This document shows positions 1-8,456 of a stretch of DNA of 64,000 nt, piece after piece (within the stretch, counting starts at the first letter, position 1; every line of letters begins with the position of its first letter). The DNA is from Medakamo hakoo. Lineage: Eukaryota; Chlorophyta; Trebouxiophyceae; Coccomyxaceae. Both the position numbers and the translations under genes were made by a program. The stretch lies in NCBI GenBank assembly GCA_026636295.1, contig CP089452.1:490662-554661 (forward strand). The letters run 5' to 3'. Under the pieces are notes generated by a model, which did no database searches, was not told the DNA's origin, and saw nothing but the letters and a program-made list of their open reading frames with translations.

Positions 1-1023
1 CTTCTGCTCGCGCTTTCAACCGTGGCCGCAGCAGCCGCTGTCGTTCCAGTTTCCTCTCGCGCCGGGGACGTCGCCACTGTCGCCGCCACCGCGCAAGTCG
101 GAAACGCTGCCGTTGTCGATGCGCGTGGTACGTCGTCTCCACCACTGCAAAAGGATGGCGCAGCTCTGACCAGCGCAGTGACAGCTGCCATTGCCACCGC
201 CGCAGCAGAAGCCGCGTCCACAGCAGCCTCGGCCGCCGCCTCGGACGCCGTCACTACGGCAACAGCCGCCTCTCAACTGGCGTCCATCCCCTGGTCCCGC
301 TTCAGGGCCGTGACCGTTGTGCATGAGCCGTGCTCCACGTTGGGTTTTACACTCACGAATTTTGCGGGCAACCTGGGCCCGGACTGGCCCATTCTTGTCA
401 TGTACACGCCTCGGGCCAAGGATACTGTCCTGGACAACAAGGCCGTGCGGTACCTGTCCCGGTACGGCAGCCTGCACACCCTCCCCCTGTCCGCCCTGTC
501 CATCCCGGACCTGGACGAGCTGACGACCGTGTCCAAGTACTCGCTCCTTCTGGCCCGCCCCGAGTTCTGGCAGGCCGTCCACGCTGACAAAGCGCTCGTC
601 TTCCAGGTCGACAGCGTGCTGTGTGCCGCTTCACCCTGGACAATTGACGATTTCCTCGCCTACGACTACATCGGCGCGCCCTGGGTGCACGCGGACCACA
701 TTGTGGGCAATGGCGGCTTGTCTTTACGCTCCGTTGACAAGATGCTGTACATCACCCGGCACTCGACTCGTCACCCGCACCCGGAGGATGTCTACTTTGT
801 GGAAGGCCTGGCCGCCATGGCGCAGGACGATGTCAACACCGTCGTCCGGGCGCCCAGGGCCATGGCCGAACGCTTTGCGTTTGAGATGGACAGCCCGCCG
901 GAAGCTGTGCCGTTTGGCGTGCACCGCAGTGTCATCGTGCCCGCGGATACGAAAGCGGCCATCATTGCGGGCTGCCCTGAAGCGGCCGTGGGCGTGTGGA
1001 CGTCCTGTGGGCGGGGTGGGTAG
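1..1023 (+). CDS. DUF5672-family glycosyltransferase, 5' partial
   Basis: The reading frame is already open at base 1 and starts with a hydrophobic run (LLLALSTVAAAAA), so the true start and probably a signal anchor lie before the window. An Ala-rich linker follows, then a DUF5672 domain from about base 300 to the stop. Its hallmarks are visible: FQVDSVLC, the segment FLAYDYIGAPWV, the GNGGLSLR motif and a C-terminal FGVH. DUF5672 proteins are predicted glycosyltransferases; the acceptor is unknown. The hydrophobic N-terminus suggests Golgi-lumen orientation. It is followed by 238 bp without a gene and then a convergent B3-domain gene. The domain call is firm; the substrate is not known. Confidence 0.85.
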   Translation, partial: LLLALSTVAAAAAVVPVSSRAGDVATVAATAQVGNAAVVDARGTSSPPLQKDGAALTSAVTAAIATAAAEAASTAASAAASDAVTTATAASQLASIPWSRFRAVTVVHEPCSTLGFTLTNFAGNLGPDWPILVMYTPRAKDTVLDNKAVRYLSRYGSLHTLPLSALSIPDLDELTTVSKYSLLLARPEFWQAVHADKALVFQVDSVLCAASPWTIDDFLAYDYIGAPWVHADHIVGNGGLSLRSVDKMLYITRHSTRHPHPEDVYFVEGLAAMAQDDVNTVVRAPRAMAERFAFEMDSPPEAVPFGVHRSVIVPADTKAAIIAGCPEAAVGVWTSCGRGG

Positions 1024-1261
1024 GTAGACGCTTGGACGGGCTTTGGCCATGGCACGCCGACAAAGTGATAGGTGCAGCACTTGCCTAGAGGCATGGCTCC
1101 GCACCCCATCAACCCCAGCCCACCCCCAGTGCGCTGCCCTGATGATAGACGGTTATGTAACAAACACAAAAAAGCAGAAAAGTGGAACAGCTCAATTCGA
1201 GGTCGCGGTCGGAAGCATTGTTTGAAGGAGGCAAGGAGGGAACAAAAACAACGACGCGAAA

Positions 1262-1987
1262 CTACCTCAGACTACCGCGCACAACGTCCACGCGCAAAAC
1301 TAAAGCGTCCGCGCACTCATCCTCCTGGCAACGCCAAAAGAACACGGCATCACCCGCGGCCAGGCCGTGGTGCGCAGCAAAGGCGCCCCATCCCGCTGTG
1401 AGGCGGCGGTGGTACTGCTTGCCCGTCACATACGTGCGCAACAGAATAGGCCAAGTCCGACCTCCTTGGTCGATGACAGATACACGAGCGGCAAAAACGG
1501 GCCTGCCACCGCCGCTGCCCAGTCGGAAAGGCTTGTTTTTACGCCCGGCGCGCGGGACCTGATAGGCCAGGATGTCGGGTATCAAGTCGTCAGCCATGTG
1601 TCGTGGGATGTGTAGGAACCGCAAGTCTGTTGCCGACGAGACCTGGCGCCGATACTTGCGGTTGCAGGCGTAAAACGTGTTGGTCGACCCATTCATTTGG
1701 GCTTCCTTTGATGGAGAACTTCCCAGAGGCGTGGGCGGGCCGGGCTGCGTCCACAAGCGGACACTTGGACGGTTACTGTTGGCGCGGTCCCTGCTGCAGG
1801 GGTCATCAGCCCAGGCAGACTGCCGCGCCCCACAGTTGGTGAAACCCTGCTGCATCACCAGCGGCTTGTCGTCCGCCGCAGCAGCCACAGTCAACAGGCA
1901 CGCCAGCATAAACCAAGGACAGGTGGCGCATGGTGCGGAGGTAGTGCACGTGGCGTCTGGCAGGGATGTGCAAGCTTCGTCGGGCAT
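1262..1987 (-). CDS. B3-domain (plant-type DNA-binding) protein
   Basis: This 241-aa protein has a C-terminal B3-type pseudobarrel domain (about residues 117-230). It shows LRFLHIPRHMADDL (the usual hydrophobic-Pro-basic start), RTWPILLR, LTAGWGAFAAHHGL and GDAVFFW, matching the B3 order L-x-h-P, G-x-x-W, L-x-x-GW-x-x-F, L-x-x-GD-x-h-x-F. B3 domains bind DNA in plant transcription factors. The stretch from residue 24 (CPWFMLACLLTVAAAA) looks like a signal peptide, which does not suit a nuclear factor; a later start at Met45 (base 1855) would avoid it. A second B3 protein lies at 27299-28066. The B3 fold is a confident call; the start codon and regulatory role are not. Confidence 0.72.
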   Translation of the reverse strand: MPDEACTSLPDATCTTSAPCATCPWFMLACLLTVAAAADDKPLVMQQGFTNCGARQSAWADDPCSRDRANSNRPSVRLWTQPGPPTPLGSSPSKEAQMNGSTNTFYACNRKYRRQVSSATDLRFLHIPRHMADDLIPDILAYQVPRAGRKNKPFRLGSGGGRPVFAARVSVIDQGGRTWPILLRTYVTGKQYHRRLTAGWGAFAAHHGLAAGDAVFFWRCQEDECADALVLRVDVVRGSLR

Positions 1988-2337
1988 AAAGGAGGGACAA
2001 CGGAGCCAGTTTGGAAGGGTCGATCGACCAGTCTGGTGCGAAAACGCGATGTGTGAGTGTGTGTGAATTATTTTTCCTCACAAAGATTATGCAAGTGCTC
2101 ATCTCCCCTTCGTCACACTCGCATACGAACACTAGGCACTGGCCATCTCGCAGGTTTTTTGCAGACACAGCACAAGAGTCCCAATGTTCCACAAGCGCAG
2201 CCCATAATCTTCGCGCACGCAAAGGCTGCATTTCTTGTCTTGCTGCTGTTTATCAGGCTGGCGTCTAGTCTGCCTCGCCGCGCTCGTTTGTTTTTGCCCG
2301 GATTTATTTTTCTGCTGTTTTCTATTGTTGCCTGATC
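1988..2337. other. intergenic region between divergent genes
   Basis: This 350 bp stretch lies between the divergent B3 gene and the large glycosyltransferase gene and must hold both promoters. It is more AT-rich than the coding DNA, with T-runs near 2280-2330. No gene or clear TATA box was recognised. Confidence 0.5.
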
Positions 2338-5300
2338 ATGGCCCGACTACGCGGCAGGCGACGTTGGACGCGTTGTAACGGAGCAACCTTCCACCTGTGG
2401 GCACGCTGGTGGGCCGTTCTGTTCACCCTCAGCGGTGTGTCAGCGGTCTGGCGTGATCCACACCAGCATGCCAGCGCGCTTGGCCCGTCGGCCGACGCTC
2501 AGGCGCCGCCATCTTCTTCTGACCCCACCCGACCCCGCGTCTTGCTATGGATCCCGGTCCACGTGTCGGAACCCACATCCAACCTGGAGGCCATGGCGCA
2601 CTGCATGTTCACCCGGCACACGCCCAGCTTGAAGGGAGAGGGCTTTGACGTGCTCATTACGCTGGCTGGGAATGCGAGTGATGGACGGGAAGAAACGCTG
2701 GCACGCATCGTTCGTGATGCAACAACGCACATAACCCCCGTCCGCCCGACCGTCCGCGTCGAGTACCTGCACGTGGCCAAGGATGAGTATGACAAGGACC
2801 ACAGCAAAGCCCGACAGTCTTCATACGCGGGGCCCAACACAGTGTTTTACTCACTCATGGCGGGCGATAAGATTGACCAGCACGGTCATGCTACCGCCAA
2901 GGAAAGTGGTGGTGACAGCCCCGTGCGCGGGGACAAGGCGTCATCCTCCAAGTCCAGGGCTCGCACCGCCTCGCCACCAGGCACGCGCGCTGTGATTGAC
3001 GACTTCATGCCTCCCGCCCCCAATGCGGACGCCCTGCACGCCCGCCACATTGCGCCGTACACCTATGTGCAAATAGCCGAAACCGACTGTTGTGCCTTGA
3101 AGTCAGGGTGGCTGGACGTGTTGCTGGCACCCATGTTGACCAATCCCAACCTGCTCATTTCTGGATCACGCGCGCGGGCGGCGTGTTACAGTGCGGACGA
3201 CACGAGCGCGTGCGAGGGCGAGGTGGATGCCCACCTGCGCCTGCATATCAATGGCAACGCCATGTACCGCACAGGCCACGCCCTGCAGGCCCTGGTGCAA
3301 GAAGCACGGAACGAATTATTGGACGTCGCGCCCTTTGACTTGGCCATGTACTTTGTGCGCAAGAAGAAGCAGTCGCACGTGCATGACAACCCGCGGGTGT
3401 ACAGCGTGGCCGCGCCCGTGGACGCCGCGCTGTGGGACGAGCCGGCCTATTACGGGTTGGACAATCACGCAGTGCTGGTCCATGCGCCCCGGCGCCTGCG
3501 CCAAGACGGCTTGCAATCTGTTGCGTCCCGGGTGGACGATTCCCGTCCGATCATGGCCGTCGTCGTCGCACCCAGCAGTGTGACGCCGCAGCCGGTGTCG
3601 AATGTATCGAACCGCCCGGCAAATTTGACTCTCAATGTCCCCCTCCTGCACAGCTGCCACCAGGCCATGCACGCTGCACGCGCTGGCCAAAACCTGATCT
3701 ACATCGCCCTGACATGGCCTGCGTTTGTTGAGGCGTCCCGCCTGGCTCCTTTCCGCGTCCTGCTGGCCAACGGCACGCGCAAGATGAGCGCCGAAGCCTG
3801 GCCCGATCCGGCCGTCTTGGCATCGCGGGCCTTGACTGCCGTCGCGGCCTTGGCCCGCGCAGACTTGAGCACACTGGTCATGGGCACCGACGCTGCCATG
3901 GTCCGGTCTGGCGTCGACGTCGACTTGTTTTACATGGACATTTCATCGACGGACGACGTCAACGGACTCACGCTGCGCCTGTTACAGTCGCCCAGTGGGG
4001 CCGCGCCCTTGGCGCCCGTGGTTGTGCCGGGTCAGCCTGATCTTGGCATTCTGGACGTCGGCCTGATGCACGTGCCGCCAGGCGAGCCGCTTGCCGCGTT
4101 TCTACATCATTGGGCAGACGAGCTGCAGTCAAGGGCGGACAGTCAGACGAGGGCGGCTGGCAAACCCGTGCCATGGCACCGGGCCGACGGCGTGATGGCC
4201 GCGCTGGCCAACTGCAAGGTGTGGCGGTGGGCCGACTGCTTTTGGCGGGGGGCCAACCTGACGGCCGACTGGCTGCCCGCGGAAGCGTATGCCTCTGGTG
4301 GCAGCTACTTTGGCCCTTACTGGTCGACAGCAGCGCGTAAGGAAGCCGCATTCGTGGTCGCGGCCGGGGTTGCACCCGTCGACAGTGCGCGCACGACTTC
4401 CCCGGAATTCCGGCTGCGCCAGGCCGGGTTGTGGCACGGGCCTGCGGCCACAGGATGCGCCAACTACTCTGCTGTGAGCCGTAAACCCATCACCCTCGGT
4501 CCGGACGTGGTGGGCGTGCACCGTGCGCTGGCCCTGCACGCGGCCTTTTTCGACCTCGTGGCCAGGCATCACGTCACGTGCGCCATTCTCCCGGGTTTCA
4601 CCCTGGCCTCTACAGGCAATGCCATCCCATACGATGCTGTGCTGCGCGCCGACGTCGTCGCATCTTTGTCACAAGGCAGCAGGCCATCTGCTCCAGTCCG
4701 CTTCTTCCCCAACGCGTCCTGCCTGGACGTGCCGTACGATAGCTTTGTGGACCTGGTGAGTGAGAGTGATGGCGCGCATGCGTGCCACCGCCGGCACGGG
4801 GTCGGCGGATGGTCCGGCGGTGCTGCCGCGGGCGTCACGACTCGACAGCCTGGTGACAAGGCTGGCCCGACTGTTGGACCTGTCCAGGCGGGCATGGCGG
4901 TGTCGACGGTGACACCGCCGCCAACTCAAAACATTCAACGGTCGCTGCTTTCGGCGCCGGCGTTGGCCCTTGGCGACGCCCGCAAAAACGACGCCACCTC
5001 TCACGCCTGCGCCGTGTTTGGCCTGGCAGGAACATCATGTTTTGCGCCGGACGTGGCCGCCGCCATCGACGCAGCTGCGCACGCTTTGCCGCCTCGGATT
5101 TGGTGCGTGGCCGACCCTGGGCGCAGCCTGGCGGAAGCCGCAGTTCTGGCGTTGGAGGGCCGTCTGCACGAGGTGGACGCTGTGGCTCGGCAGGTTGTGG
5201 GAGAGGGCGATGCTGCGCTCTTGTTGACTGGCCCGGCCTGGCGGGCGACGGCGGCTGCGCGGGCTGCAGGCGACCGGGGTGTACAAATCCTCACCCTGGC

Positions 5301-6228
5301 CGACCTGCCTGGCGTGGCGTCGGCCGACCCGCTTGCCAAGCTCGTCCGACCTGACACGCCCGCGCCGCTGACCTCAGCGGCCGCGTCGCCTTGGGCAGAC
5401 GTTATTGAGTATGCGCTGTGCCATGCAGCTGCCGGTGTGCGCTCTCTGCCAAGCAGCGGCGTCCCGGGCCTGCTGCTGCCGCGCGGCACTCCACCCTCCA
5501 CCTTGTTGCCCCGCCTGGCTGCCCGTGTACCGCCCAGTTTGATAGAAGAAGACTTGGACGCGTTTTCGCGGTGGCTGGCCCGGCCCGACCGGCCCGGCCT
5601 GGGCGGGCGGTGGGTTCGCACGCGCTGGGCGCGCGCGCACCCAGCGTCAGAGTCACTCCAAAACTCGTCCGCGTCGTCTGCACCGCCCCCACGCTTGACA
5701 CCGTTACGGGGCGCACAAGTGCTGACCGCGGCAACCCGGTACGTCAACGCCATGGACTTGCCTCTCGGCTTCGTGCCGGGCCTGCCGACGACGAGCGCTC
5801 AGGCATGCACCGACCGTGGTCAGTGCCAGCCTACGGGGTGGTCGTCTGTGTTTGGGCCGGTCGCTCTGCGTGAAGTGTACCGCAGTTCAAAAGGCCGCTT
5901 GCTACCGCCAGCGGTCGCTGTGCTTGTGCAACCGGACGCAGCATTGGACGTGTTCCGCGGGGACGGCGTGCCAGTCGTCGTGGGCGGGCCCGACTTTCCT
6001 GCGTCAGCCCGTCAGGTGCATGAGCCGTGCCATTTACGCGCCGCCGCCACGGTCCGCCGCATCCTAGACGCGCAGACTGGTACATTCGCGGGCAGGAGAA
6101 AAGGAATCTCACTTTGTCGCTCGCCACCGAGCATGTGGGTGGACTCGGCACTGGCTCCCGACCGCCTGGCCCGGCTCCAACACTTTGTGGGCGAGGGCAG
6201 TGCAGTAGTGCTTGACCATGAGCTGTGA
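2338..6228 (+). CDS. very large two-part glycosyltransferase-like protein (1296 aa)
   Basis: The start ATG at 2338 gives a basic N-terminus and a signal anchor (WARWWAVLFTLSGVSAVW), so a type II Golgi protein is likely. The first ~370 residues look like a GT-A-type catalytic region: LLWIPVHVSEPTSNLEAM, SYAGPNTVFY, the acidic ETDCC motif, LLISGSRAR and HINGNAMYR. The remaining ~900 residues form a second region with a conserved block around HAAFFDLVARHHVTCAILPG and a C-terminal ARLQHF motif. The 1001-aa protein at 8457-11462 on the other strand is a paralogue in the same order. I cannot assign a CAZy family. A 12-bp perfect palindrome (CAGGGCGCCCTG, 6236-6247) follows the stop by a few bases and may mark the 3' end. 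Confidence 0.75.
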   Translation: MARLRGRRRWTRCNGATFHLWARWWAVLFTLSGVSAVWRDPHQHASALGPSADAQAPPSSSDPTRPRVLLWIPVHVSEPTSNLEAMAHCMFTRHTPSLKGEGFDVLITLAGNASDGREETLARIVRDATTHITPVRPTVRVEYLHVAKDEYDKDHSKARQSSYAGPNTVFYSLMAGDKIDQHGHATAKESGGDSPVRGDKASSSKSRARTASPPGTRAVIDDFMPPAPNADALHARHIAPYTYVQIAETDCCALKSGWLDVLLAPMLTNPNLLISGSRARAACYSADDTSACEGEVDAHLRLHINGNAMYRTGHALQALVQEARNELLDVAPFDLAMYFVRKKKQSHVHDNPRVYSVAAPVDAALWDEPAYYGLDNHAVLVHAPRRLRQDGLQSVASRVDDSRPIMAVVVAPSSVTPQPVSNVSNRPANLTLNVPLLHSCHQAMHAARAGQNLIYIALTWPAFVEASRLAPFRVLLANGTRKMSAEAWPDPAVLASRALTAVAALARADLSTLVMGTDAAMVRSGVDVDLFYMDISSTDDVNGLTLRLLQSPSGAAPLAPVVVPGQPDLGILDVGLMHVPPGEPLAAFLHHWADELQSRADSQTRAAGKPVPWHRADGVMAALANCKVWRWADCFWRGANLTADWLPAEAYASGGSYFGPYWSTAARKEAAFVVAAGVAPVDSARTTSPEFRLRQAGLWHGPAATGCANYSAVSRKPITLGPDVVGVHRALALHAAFFDLVARHHVTCAILPGFTLASTGNAIPYDAVLRADVVASLSQGSRPSAPVRFFPNASCLDVPYDSFVDLVSESDGAHACHRRHGVGGWSGGAAAGVTTRQPGDKAGPTVGPVQAGMAVSTVTPPPTQNIQRSLLSAPALALGDARKNDATSHACAVFGLAGTSCFAPDVAAAIDAAAHALPPRIWCVADPGRSLAEAAVLALEGRLHEVDAVARQVVGEGDAALLLTGPAWRATAAARAAGDRGVQILTLADLPGVASADPLAKLVRPDTPAPLTSAAASPWADVIEYALCHAAAGVRSLPSSGVPGLLLPRGTPPSTLLPRLAARVPPSLIEEDLDAFSRWLARPDRPGLGGRWVRTRWARAHPASESLQNSSASSAPPPRLTPLRGAQVLTAATRYVNAMDLPLGFVPGLPTTSAQACTDRGQCQPTGWSSVFGPVALREVYRSSKGRLLPPAVAVLVQPDAALDVFRGDGVPVVVGGPDFPASARQVHEPCHLRAAATVRRILDAQTGTFAGRRKGISLCRSPPSMWVDSALAPDRLARLQHFVGEGSAVVLDHEL

Positions 6229-6353
6229 CGGTGTTGCAGGGCGCCCTGGAGATGTGCGCCCTGCGGACAGCGGCGCACCCAGGGTCGACGACTTGTGTAC
6301 CTTGTCCCGTCTTGTAGAAAAAAAAATGCACGTCAGGCAAATGCGTTGATATT

Positions 6354-7743
6354 TTACCAGCCCACCAAATCGCGCCTTTCCCGCACTGCCGCCGCCGCCA
6401 CCGCCTTGCCTACGGCATGGTTGAAGCTAGCATCTAAAAAATTGTGCAGACGCATGTACGCCCGGCCTGCCTGGCCAATGCGCTCACACGCCCCCGCATT
6501 CCGGTCGTCTTCACACCAGTCCACCGCGGCAGTCAGATTGCTGAAATCATGTGCCACGGGGATATAGTGCACCCATGGCACCAGCCAATCTTCCATGAGC
6601 CAGGAACAGACGGTGGGCCGGGGCATGATGACAGCGGACGATGACCACAACGCCCACTTGAGGTTGGTGGCCACGTCATAGCCCTCGGCTGAGATGAGGT
6701 ACCGGTAGCGCAGCATGCCTTCCATGGTCACACCAGGCTTGGTGCAGGCGTGAAGCAGAGTGTCCCGGGTCGCGTTGCCCGTCGTCATGGGCAGCGTCGT
6801 CATGCCAACGTCCACACGTGCGTCGCCTGCATGCGCCCACCGAGTCAGGAGGTGGTACCTGGCTGCTGGCGCGGGCTTGTGCATGGCGCCCGTTGCTGCT
6901 CCGCGCCAAAATGCAATCGGTTGCTTGGAGGACCAGTCACCGTCTGCCGCGTCCAGGGCGTCCTGTGTTATAAGGCGGGTTGTCTGACGCGATGAGCGAA
7001 TGCTAATTGCCGACAATGCGGTCTAACCCCCCTGTCCTTGGTTAGGGTTAGGATTAGGAGCGTGCACTTCGAATCCCTCCTTGCTCCGCAGCCCGCTCCC
7101 TTACCGCGTCGAACCCAAAGTGGCGGTCGTGCGTCACGTCCAACAGCACAGAAGTGGTGCACCCACACGGTCGTGTCTTGGCAAAGACAGGCCGGGCGAA
7201 GCAGGACGCCACATCTCCCATCACGTACGCTGCGCTCGTGGGAGGAGCAAAAGCGCACGCATCAGCCACGTACTCGGACAAGGCACCCTCCTGAGCAACC
7301 GGTGATTTTGGGCCGAGCTGACGGTCAATTTCGGCTGACAGGGCAGGCGCACTCGCAGCGCAGATCGATGCATTCAGCACCAGGAGTCGCCCCTTGGCGC
7401 GCAGAGCCTCTGGGTCGGTGCGTCCACTTCCATAAACGGGCGCGGCCGTGGACACACCCATATCACGCGCAGCCATGGCAGGCGCGGTGACGCTGGCTGG
7501 GTCCTCTTGTGTGCCGTGCACATAGTAGCGGATACGGCGGTGGACAAGCGCAGCAGGCGACGGTGCGCGGTCGACGTTATATTTTTTACGAGGCTCAAGG
7601 GCGGCAAAGCGCACCACGTGACGCCCCTTTTCCCCGCCTAGCCAACTGACCAGTCGGTCCGCGGCGAGCATACAACATGCAAGAACGGCAGCAACTGTAC
7701 AAGTCGACAAACCTCGTACCTTGCGGCGCACTTTACGCCTCAT
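6354..7743 (-). CDS. GT90 (CAP10-like) glycosyltransferase, two exons
   Basis: Exon 1 is 7743-7105 and exon 2 is 7022-6354, giving 435 aa. The 82-bp intron (7104-7023) has a GTAAGG donor and TTAG acceptor, phase 0. Exon 1 carries a type II signal anchor after MRRKVRRKVR and a stem region with RIRYYVHG. Exon 2 has the GT90 signatures: DWSSKQPIAFWRGAATG, YRYLISAEGYDVATNLKW, and W-x-x-P-W-x-HYIPV. GT90 enzymes include fungal CAP10 xylosyltransferase and animal POGLUT-type protein O-glucosyltransferases, so a lumenal xylosyl- or glucosyltransferase is expected. The intron contains telomere-like repeats. It lies between two convergent giant GT paralogues. Confidence 0.82.
7040..7058 (+). repeat. 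interstitial telomere-like sequence inside an intron
   Basis: The + strand reads GGTTAGGGTTAGGATTAGG, three near-perfect copies of the TTAGGG telomere unit. It sits inside the 82-bp intron of the GT90 gene. On the gene's strand it gives repeated CTAAC/CTAAT, which resembles a branch-point motif close to the 3' splice site at 7023. Confidence 0.8.
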
Positions 7744-7866
7744 TTTTTCGATGTATTTTGTTTCTGGGAAAGAATGCGTAGGTGAAAGCTCACACTGGTG
7801 TGCAAATCATTCCAGAATGTTAGGGAGCATTCCGTACCCCTTTGGTGATCTGCACCAACCCAAACC

Positions 7867-8133
7867 TCACAGCTGCACCGCAGACACCTGAATCTTGATG
7901 GGCAAGCCCTCGGCAGTGGCAGCCGCATCATCCGGCCCGTGCACATAGTACTGCAGGCGGGCGCTGTGGTGGTGGTGGTGGGGCGGTGGCCGCGATACAG
8001 GGCGAGCTGGCGCGATCAGTCCATTCCAACGCCCACTCACCTGCCGCCACGCCAGGCCGGCACAAGCAGCAGCGGCTGCTGCAAGCAACAGGCACACGCC
8101 CACGCGCCTGCTGGGCAGCTGGCAGGCGTGCAT
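7867..8133 (-). CDS. small type II membrane protein with a tail shared with the nucleotide-sugar dehydrogenase
   Basis: This predicted 88-aa protein starts at an ATG at 8133. It has a short basic leader, a transmembrane segment (residues 11-29), a Pro/His-rich stem with HHHHH, then RLQYYVHG and the C-terminus EGLPIKIQVSAVQL. The YYVHG part resembles the stem of the neighbouring GT90 protein (RIRYYVHG). The last ~16 residues nearly match the C-terminus of the dehydrogenase at 11739-13061 (EGSPIKIQVSAVQS). It may be the remnant of a truncated glycosyltransferase, or a real small protein. No catalytic domain is present. Confidence 0.5.
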   Translation of the reverse strand: MHACQLPSRRVGVCLLLAAAAAACAGLAWRQVSGRWNGLIAPARPVSRPPPHHHHHSARLQYYVHGPDDAAATAEGLPIKIQVSAVQL

Positions 8134-8456
8134 GTGGGGAGGGCAGCCCCTGTGTGGGTGGCGGATGAAAGATTTGCGTGTGCGCAGTGCGATGAGGAGG
8201 AAAAGAGAAAAACGAGGCGGTCTACAAGACTTCATGAGGAAAAAAATAGGGTTCGTGCTTGCGCATGACGACAAAGCGCCCCCTGGGGGCGCCGCTGCCC
8301 TACTTCTGTTGCGAGGCGCCAGCACCCACTTTGTTTTTTTTGTGAAAAAAGGCTTGGCCCAGCAGGAAGAGCAGGGCGTGCGTGGCACGCACACCTTCCT
8401 GCTGGTAAACTGGGTTGCCGCGCAGCGTCGCTGACTGTGGTCAGTCGCACTGTGTT
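8134..8456. other. intergenic region with a 3'-end palindrome
   Basis: No gene was recognised in these 323 bp. At 8425-8445 lies GCGTCGCTGACTGTGGTCAGT, an imperfect hairpin that starts 11 nt beyond the stop codon of the giant GT gene. A nearly identical 21-mer lies downstream of the unrelated gene at 21454. T-rich runs occur near 8330-8345. Confidence 0.5.
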
